Assembly: GCA_021808185.1 (NCBI GenBank)
Contig: JAKBCB010000016.1
Location: 1-18,432 of the forward strand
Reading direction: 5' to 3'
From: Pseudomonadota bacterium
Lineage (GTDB): Bacteria > Pseudomonadota > Alphaproteobacteria > Acetobacterales > Acetobacteraceae
Length of the DNA: 18,432 nucleotides
Part shown: positions 13,584 through 18,432 of the stretch, one piece after another
How the letters are laid out: each line of letters begins with the position of its first letter
Numbering within the stretch: position 1 is the stretch's first letter
Notes under the pieces: generated by a model
Databases searched by the model: none
What the model saw: the letters and a program-made list of their open reading frames with translations, nothing else
What the model was told of the DNA's origin: nothing
Position numbers and translations under genes: made by a program

Positions 13584-14600
13584 ATGGCCCAGGCGGCGGA
13601 AGCCAAGAAGCGCGGCAAGGCGAAGGACACGGCGGCGGCAACGGGACGCGAGGATTTGCTGCGCGCGTACCGGACCATGCTGCTGATTCGCCGGTTCGAG
13701 GAAAAAGCCGGCCAATTGTATGGCATGGGGCTGATCGGCGGGTTCTGCCACCTGTATATCGGCCAGGAGGCCGTGGTGGTGGGCATGCAGATGGCCATCG
13801 GCGAGGGTGACGAAGTCATCACCTCGTACCGCGACCACGGCCATATGCTGGCCTGCGGCATGGACCCCAAGGGCGTGATGGCGGAACTCACCGGGCGCTC
13901 CGGTGGCTATTCGCGCGGCAAGGGCGGCTCCATGCACATGTTCAGCAAGGAGAAGAACTTCTTCGGCGGGCATGGCATTGTCGGCGCCCAGGTTTCGCTC
14001 GGCACCGGGCTTGCGTTCTCCAACTGGTATCGCGGCAACGATCGCGTCTCGCTGACCTATTTCGGCGAGGGGGCTTCCAACCAGGGCCAGGTGTTCGAAA
14101 GCTTCAACATCGCCGCCCTGATGAAGCTGCCGTGCATCTACATCATCGAGAACAACAAATACGGCATGGGCACCAGCGTCGAGCGCGCCTCGGCCTCGCG
14201 CGATCTGTCGAAGAACGCATCGCCCTGGGGCATTCCGGGGATGCAGGTGGACGGCATGGACGTGCTCGCGGTGCGCGAGGCGGCCGAGCAGGCGGTGGCG
14301 CATTGCCGCGCCGGCAAGGGACCGTACCTGCTGGAAGTGAAGACCTACCGCTATCGCGGCCACTCGATGTCCGACCCGGGCAAGTACCGCACGCGCGAGG
14401 AAGTGCAGAAGATGCGCAGCGAGCGCGACTGCATCGAGGCGGCGCGGCACAAGCTTGAGGGGCTCGGCATGGAAGAGGCCGAGTTCAAGCAGATCGACGA
14501 CGAGGTGAAGCGCGTGGTGCAGGAAGCCGCGGATTTCGCCCAGACGAGCCCCGAGCCGGATGCGAAAGAACTCTGGACCGACATCCTGGTGGAGGGCTGA
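13584..14600 (+). CDS. pdhA: Pyruvate dehydrogenase E1 component, alpha subunit
   Basis: 338 residues from the ATG at 13584, with GGGAGAGG upstream. With the beta subunit it decarboxylates pyruvate on thiamine diphosphate and hands the acetyl group to the lipoyl arm of E2. Seen: a Lys/Ala-rich N-terminal tail (1-20), YRTMLLIRRFEEKAGQLYG (29-47), the GGSMHMF segment (114-120), the thiamine diphosphate motif from GEGASNQG (161-168) to ENN (189-191), and the regulatory-loop sequence YRYRGHSMSDP (255-265). The motif begins GEG rather than the commoner GDG; Glu is also found in related E1 enzymes and should still bind the metal. It is the first gene of the pdh operon and has only 4 bp to pdhB. Confidence 0.97.
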   Translation: MAQAAEAKKRGKAKDTAAATGREDLLRAYRTMLLIRRFEEKAGQLYGMGLIGGFCHLYIGQEAVVVGMQMAIGEGDEVITSYRDHGHMLACGMDPKGVMAELTGRSGGYSRGKGGSMHMFSKEKNFFGGHGIVGAQVSLGTGLAFSNWYRGNDRVSLTYFGEGASNQGQVFESFNIAALMKLPCIYIIENNKYGMGTSVERASASRDLSKNASPWGIPGMQVDGMDVLAVREAAEQAVAHCRAGKGPYLLEVKTYRYRGHSMSDPGKYRTREEVQKMRSERDCIEAARHKLEGLGMEEAEFKQIDDEVKRVVQEAADFAQTSPEPDAKELWTDILVEG

Positions 14601-14604
14601 CCCG

Positions 14605-15951
14605 ATGGCGACCCAGATCCTCATGCCGGCCCTCAGCCCGACCATGACCGAGGGCAAGCTCTCCCGCTGGCTGAAAAAGGTCGGCGACGACGTGCGCGCG
14701 GGCGACGTGATCGCCGAGATCGAGACCGACAAGGCGACGATGGAAGTGGAAGCCGTGGACGAGGGCAAGCTCGCCCAGATCCTGGTGGCCGAGGGCGCCG
14801 AGGGCGTCGCGGTGAACACCCCGATCGCCGTCCTCGCCGCCGATGGCGAGACCGTGAGCGCCGCCCCGGTGGCCCCGGCGGCGGCACCGGCGCCCGCGCC
14901 CGTCGCCGCACCCGCGCCAACCCCCATGGCGGCGCCTGCCGCGGCTGCGCCTGTCGCCGACAAGGATTGGGGCGCGACCACGCCGCAGACGGTGCGCGAG
15001 GCGCTGCGCGACGCGATGGCGGCGGAAATGCGCGCCGACGGCAATGTGTTCCTGCTCGGCGAGGAAGTCGCGCAATACCAGGGCGCCTACAAGGTCAGCC
15101 AGGGCTTGCTGGACGAATTCGGGCCGCGCCGGGTGATCGACAGCCCGATCACCGAGCACGGCTTCACCGGCATGGCGGTGGGGGCGGCGATGAACGGGCT
15201 GCGCCCGATCGTCGAGTTCATGACCTTCAACTTCGCGATGCAGGCAATCGACCAGATCCTGAACTCGGCCGCCAAGACGCTGTACATGTCTGGTGGCCAG
15301 ATGGGCTGCCCGATTGTCTTCCGTGGCCCGAACGGCGCGGCCTCCCGCGTCGCCGCCCAGCACAGTCAGTGCTATGCGAGCTGGTACGCGCACTGCCCCG
15401 GCCTGAAGGTGGTGGCGCCGTGGTCGGCCGCCGACGCCAAGGGCCTGCTGCGCGCCGCGATCCGCGACCCGAACCCGGTGATCTTCCTCGAAAACGAGAT
15501 CCTGTATGGCCACACCGGCGACGTGCCGACCGCCGAGGATTTCGTGCTGCCGATCGGCAAGGCGAAGATTGAGCGCGCCGGCACCGATGTGACCATCGTT
15601 GCGTTTTCGATCATGGTGGGCGTGGCGCTCAAGGCGGCGGATGCGCTGGCCGAGCAGGGGATCAGCGCCGAGGTGATCAACCTGCGCAGCCTGCGCCCGC
15701 TGGACATCGACACCATCGTCGCCAGCGTGAAGAAGACCAGCCGCATTGTCACTGTCGAGGAAGGCTGGCCGTTCGCCGGCATCGGCGCCGAAGTGAACAT
15801 GCAGATCGTCGAACATTGCTTCGACTGGCTCGATGCCCCGCCCGCGCGCGTGCATGGGCTGGACGTGCCGTTGCCTTATGCCGCCAATCTGGAGAAGCTG
15901 GCGTTGCCGCAGCCCGACTGGGTCGTGAGCGCCGTCAAGAAACTGGTCTGA
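14605..15951 (+). CDS. pdhB: Pyruvate dehydrogenase E1 beta subunit with N-terminal lipoyl domain
   Basis: 448 residues. The ATG at 14605, 4 bp after the pdhA stop, begins the lipoyl domain MATQILMPALSPTM. Seen: a lipoyl domain (about 1-80) with the lipoylated lysine K43 in ETDKATME, an Ala/Pro-rich flexible linker (about 85-118), and the E1-beta transketolase-type domain from about residue 125 (TVREALRDAMAAEMRADGNV) with LLGEEVAQYQGAYKVSQGL and DSPITEHGFTGMAVGAAM. The lipoyl-E1-beta fusion is characteristic of many alphaproteobacteria. The lipoyl domain is nearly identical to that of pdhC, including 50 identical bases. The upstream frame from 14560 is an artefact of the overlap with pdhA. 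Confidence 0.97.
   Translation: MATQILMPALSPTMTEGKLSRWLKKVGDDVRAGDVIAEIETDKATMEVEAVDEGKLAQILVAEGAEGVAVNTPIAVLAADGETVSAAPVAPAAAPAPAPVAAPAPTPMAAPAAAAPVADKDWGATTPQTVREALRDAMAAEMRADGNVFLLGEEVAQYQGAYKVSQGLLDEFGPRRVIDSPITEHGFTGMAVGAAMNGLRPIVEFMTFNFAMQAIDQILNSAAKTLYMSGGQMGCPIVFRGPNGAASRVAAQHSQCYASWYAHCPGLKVVAPWSAADAKGLLRAAIRDPNPVIFLENEILYGHTGDVPTAEDFVLPIGKAKIERAGTDVTIVAFSIMVGVALKAADALAEQGISAEVINLRSLRPLDIDTIVASVKKTSRIVTVEEGWPFAGIGAEVNMQIVEHCFDWLDAPPARVHGLDVPLPYAANLEKLALPQPDWVVSAVKKLV
14698..14747 (+). repeat. 50-bp exact repeat in the lipoyl domain of pdhB (copy 1)
   Basis: Fifty bases encoding the lipoyl-lysine turn (AGDVIAEIETDKATMEV) are identical to 16061-16110 in pdhC, in the same orientation 1,363 bp apart. 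The surrounding lipoyl-domain DNA is similar but diverged. Confidence 0.9.
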
Positions 15952-15967
15952 GCGGGGGGACGCGAGC

Positions 15968-17239
15968 ATGGCCACCAACATCCTGATGCCGGCGCTGAGC
16001 CCGACCATGACCGAGGGCACGCTCGCGCGCTGGCTGAAGAAAGAAGGCGAGACGGTCAAGGCGGGCGACGTGATCGCCGAGATCGAGACCGACAAGGCGA
16101 CGATGGAAGTCGAGGCGGTGGACGAGGGCGTGCTGGGCAAGATCCTGGTCGCCGACGGCACCACCGGCGTGAAGGTCAACGAGCCCATCGCCGTGCTGGT
16201 GGAACAGGGCGAGGCCGTGCCGACCGCGGCCGCGCCGGCCGCCCCGGCGCCCGTTGCCGCGCCACCTCCGCCGACTGTCGCCGCCGCACCGTCCGCCAAG
16301 CCGAACGGCCACGCCGCGCCGGCTGCGGGCGAACGCGTGTTCGCCTCGCCGCTGGCGCGCCGCATGGCGCAACAGGCGGGCATCGACCTTGCCTCGCTCA
16401 AGGGCAGCGGCCCGAACGGGCGGATCGTCCGCGCCGACATCGACGCGGCCCAGGCGCGCGGCCCCGTGGCGGCCGCCCCGGCGCCCGCCGCCGCCGCTCC
16501 GGCCCCCGCCCCGAAAGCCGCGCCCGCCGCGCCGATTTTGGCACCCCACACGCTGGTGCCGTTCAGCTCCATGCGCAAAGTCATCGCCCGCCGGTTGACC
16601 GAGGCGAAGCAGACGGTGCCGCATTTCTACGTCTCGGTGGATATCGAACTTGATGCGCTTCTAAAACTGCGTGCCGACCTGAACGCCAAGAGCGCGAAGG
16701 ACGGTCCGGGCGCGTTCAAGATCTCTGTCAACGACCTGATCATCAAGGCGGCCGCCATCACCCTGCGCCGCATCCCGACGGTCAACGCCAGCTACTCCGA
16801 GGAGGGGCTGGTGCTCTACCACGATGTGGACATTTCGGTGGCCGTTTCGATCGCGGATGGGCTGATCACGCCGATCATCCGCCGCGCCGACCAGAAGGGC
16901 CTGGCCGCCATCAGCGGCGAGATGAAGGATCTGGCGGCACGCGCGAAGGCCGGCAAGCTGAAGCCGGAGGAGTTCCAGGGCGGCGGCTTCTCGATCTCCA
17001 ACATGGGCATGTTCGGCGTCAGCCAGTTCGCCGCGATCATCAACCCGCCGCAGGGCGCGATCCTGGCGGTCGCCGCCGGGCAGCAGCGGCCGGTGGTCAA
17101 GGATGGGGCGCTGGCGATCGCCACCGTCATGACCTGCACGCTCAGCGTGGATCATCGCATCGTCGATGGCGCGCTCGGCGCCGAATGGCTGGCGGAGTTC
17201 AAGCGCGTGATCGAGGACCCGCTGAGCCTGATGCTCTGA
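15968..17239 (+). CDS. pdhC: Pyruvate dehydrogenase E2, dihydrolipoamide acetyltransferase
   Basis: 423 residues from ATG, 16 bp after pdhB. It forms the core of the complex and moves the acetyl group from lipoate to CoA. Seen: one lipoyl domain (1-80) with K43 in ETDKATME, an Ala/Pro linker, the peripheral subunit-binding domain (123-160, VFASPLARRMAQQAGIDL then GSGPNGRIVRADI), a second Ala/Pro linker, and the catalytic domain (about 195-423). The last ends with DHRIVDGALGAEWL, where H396 and D400 form the HxxxDG active site. The length and single lipoyl domain are usual for alphaproteobacterial PdhC. Specificity for pyruvate rather than 2-oxoglutarate follows from the pdhA-pdhB context. Confidence 0.97.
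   Translation: MATNILMPALSPTMTEGTLARWLKKEGETVKAGDVIAEIETDKATMEVEAVDEGVLGKILVADGTTGVKVNEPIAVLVEQGEAVPTAAAPAAPAPVAAPPPPTVAAAPSAKPNGHAAPAAGERVFASPLARRMAQQAGIDLASLKGSGPNGRIVRADIDAAQARGPVAAAPAPAAAAPAPAPKAAPAAPILAPHTLVPFSSMRKVIARRLTEAKQTVPHFYVSVDIELDALLKLRADLNAKSAKDGPGAFKISVNDLIIKAAAITLRRIPTVNASYSEEGLVLYHDVDISVAVSIADGLITPIIRRADQKGLAAISGEMKDLAARAKAGKLKPEEFQGGGFSISNMGMFGVSQFAAIINPPQGAILAVAAGQQRPVVKDGALAIATVMTCTLSVDHRIVDGALGAEWLAEFKRVIEDPLSLML
16061..16110 (+). repeat. 50-bp exact repeat in the lipoyl domain of pdhC (copy 2)
   Basis: Partner of 14698-14747. Both encode the beta-turn that presents the lipoylated lysine; silent sites are identical too, which protein conservation alone does not require. 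Confidence 0.9.
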
Positions 17240-17269
17240 CACGCCGACCCGCGACGGGGAGGGGGCTGC

Positions 17270-17752
17270 GTGACGGACACATTCATCCTGCGCGACGCGA
17301 TCCCCGGCGACGAGCACCTGGTGCTGCGTTTCGTGCGCGAACTCGCCGAGTACGAGCACCTGCTGCATGAGGTGAAGGCCACGGCGGACCAGTTTCGCCG
17401 CGCGCTGTTCGGCCCCCGCCCGGACCTGTTCGGGCTGATCGTGGAGAAGGCGGACGAGCCGGTGGGCTTCGCGCTGTGGTTCATCACGTTCAGCACGTTC
17501 AACGGCACGCCGAGCCTGTATGTCGAGGACGTGTACGTGCGGGTCGAGCATCGCGGCGGCGGCATCGGGCGGGCTGTATTTGCCGATCTGGCCCGCCGGG
17601 CGCTGGCACGCGGCTGCGAGCGCATGGAGTGGTCGGTACTGGACTGGAACGCGCCGTCCATCGAATTCTACCGCCGCATTGGCGCGCAGCCGGTGCGCGG
17701 ATGGACGGTGCAACGGCTGGACGGCGAGGCGCTTGCGGCGCTTGCCACCTGA
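17270..17752 (+). CDS. GNAT family N-acetyltransferase, SSAT-like
   Basis: 160 residues from a GTG start with a strong purine tract (GGGGAGGGGG) upstream. Family role: acetyl transfer from acetyl-CoA to an amine. The sequence resembles diamine/spermidine acetyltransferases: RELAEYEHLL (23-32), FALWFITFSTFNG (67-79), YVEDVYV (84-90), the acetyl-CoA loop RGGGIG (95-100), EWSVLDWNAPSIEFYRRIGA (120-139) with Y134 as the probable general acid. It sits between pdhC and lpdA, 30 bp after the former and 17 bp before the latter, so it is probably co-transcribed and its cosubstrate, acetyl-CoA, is the product of the complex. The acceptor (polyamine, other amine or a protein lysine) is unknown. Confidence 0.9.
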   Translation: MTDTFILRDAIPGDEHLVLRFVRELAEYEHLLHEVKATADQFRRALFGPRPDLFGLIVEKADEPVGFALWFITFSTFNGTPSLYVEDVYVRVEHRGGGIGRAVFADLARRALARGCERMEWSVLDWNAPSIEFYRRIGAQPVRGWTVQRLDGEALAALAT

Positions 17753-17769
17753 ACGACAGGAGACGCACG

Positions 17770-18432
17770 ATGGCCGACCAGAATTTCGATCTTGTCGTCG
17801 TGGGGGGCGGGCCGGGCGGCTATGTCGCCGCGATCCGCGCCGCGCAACTCGGCATGAAGACCGCCGTGGTGGAGCGCGAGCACCTGGGCGGCATCTGCCT
17901 CAACTGGGGCTGCATCCCGACCAAGGCGCTGCTGCGCTCGTCGGAGATCAACCATCTGCTGCATCGTCTCGGCGATTTCGGCTTCTCGGCCGACAATATC
18001 CGCTTCGATATCGACAAGGTGGTGAAGCGCTCGCGCGGCGTGGCCAAGCAACTGGCCACGGGCGTCGGCTTTCTGCTCAAGAAGAACAAAGTCACCGTTG
18101 TCGATGGCGCCGGCAAGCTCGCCGGGCAAGGCCGCGTCGCGGTGGAGAAGGACGGCAAGCCGGTCGCGACGCTGGCCGCCAAGCACATCATCCTGGCCAC
18201 CGGCGCCCGCGCCCGGCAACTGCCCGGGATCGAGGCGGACGGGAAGCTGATCTGGACCTACAAGGAGGCGATGGTGCCGCAGGCGATGCCGAAATCGCTG
18301 CTGGTCATCGGCTCCGGCGCCATCGGCATCGAGTTCGCCTCGTTCTACCGCAACATGGGCGCGGACGTGACGGTGGTGGAAGTGATGGACCGGGTGCTGC
18401 CGGTCGAGGACGAGGAAATCTCCGCCTTCGCC
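17770..18432 (+). CDS. lpdA: Dihydrolipoamide dehydrogenase (E3), N-terminal part
   Basis: 221 codons from ATG to the window edge, about half of a typical ~465-residue protein. The flavoenzyme reoxidises dihydrolipoyl groups of E2 and reduces NAD+. Seen: the FAD motif GGGPGG (12-17), the redox disulfide in GGICLNWGCIPTKAL (C43 and C48), ATGAR (143-147), and the NAD-binding motif GSGAIG (181-186). AGGAG is placed before the start. No lipoyl domain precedes the flavin domain. As the last visible gene of the pdh operon it most likely serves pyruvate dehydrogenase, and possibly other 2-oxoacid complexes. Confidence 0.97.
   Translation, partial: MADQNFDLVVVGGGPGGYVAAIRAAQLGMKTAVVEREHLGGICLNWGCIPTKALLRSSEINHLLHRLGDFGFSADNIRFDIDKVVKRSRGVAKQLATGVGFLLKKNKVTVVDGAGKLAGQGRVAVEKDGKPVATLAAKHIILATGARARQLPGIEADGKLIWTYKEAMVPQAMPKSLLVIGSGAIGIEFASFYRNMGADVTVVEVMDRVLPVEDEEISAFA

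Noticed and set aside
14485..16584. 699-codon open frame on the minus strand
   Set aside because: Antisense to pdhA, pdhB and pdhC; the Gly/Ala-rich part simply mirrors the Ala/Pro linkers of the lipoyl proteins.

Overview
This is a high-GC window with dense, often overlapping genes. It suggests an alphaproteobacterium, most likely of the Acetobacteraceae. The reasons are the gene order eno - ftsB - pdhA - pdhB - pdhC - lpd with a lipoyl domain fused to the E1-beta subunit, the pair of Hint-domain proteins of a kind common in that family, and the codon use. No rRNA, tRNA, CRISPR array, insertion sequence or phage gene was seen.

Layout. (1) Positions 1-4145, minus strand: csaA - gpt, then a 97-bp gap, then a GltD-like flavoprotein with a fused ferredoxin domain, then nifJ (single-chain pyruvate:ferredoxin oxidoreductase, cut by the left edge). 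The gap holds a perfect FNR/FixK-type box and a hairpin touching the ribosome binding site of the flavoprotein gene. (2) Positions 4253-8410, plus strand: a catabolic-looking set of gamma-glutamyltransferase-like Ntn-hydrolase, Gfo/Idh/MocA dehydrogenase and amidase-signature hydrolase. (3) Positions 8411-10998: an AT-rich leader and two tandem Hint-domain proteins. The second lacks the C-terminal domain of the first, and its stop overlaps the enolase start. (4) Positions 10995-13302: enolase, a secreted Gly/Tyr/Pro-rich protein on the opposite strand, and FtsB. (5) Positions 13303-18432: a 281-bp regulatory gap with a 21-bp perfect palindrome, then pdhA - pdhB - pdhC - GNAT acetyltransferase - lpdA (cut by the right edge).

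How it works together. Two different pyruvate-oxidising machines lie about 10 kb apart: oxygen-sensitive PFOR (NifJ) and the aerobic pyruvate dehydrogenase complex. Each has its own candidate control site: the FNR-like box before the PFOR operon and the palindrome before pdhA. Enolase, just upstream, feeds pyruvate formation. The simplest reading is an organism that moves between oxic and microoxic or anoxic life and switches pyruvate oxidation accordingly; this is inference. The GltD-like protein, with flavin/NAD(P) domains and extra Cys clusters, would be the natural electron outlet of NifJ towards NAD(P). No single wholly unknown system stands out. The points most worth following are the PFOR-flavoprotein pair with its FNR box, the pdhA palindrome, and the Hint pair joined to eno.
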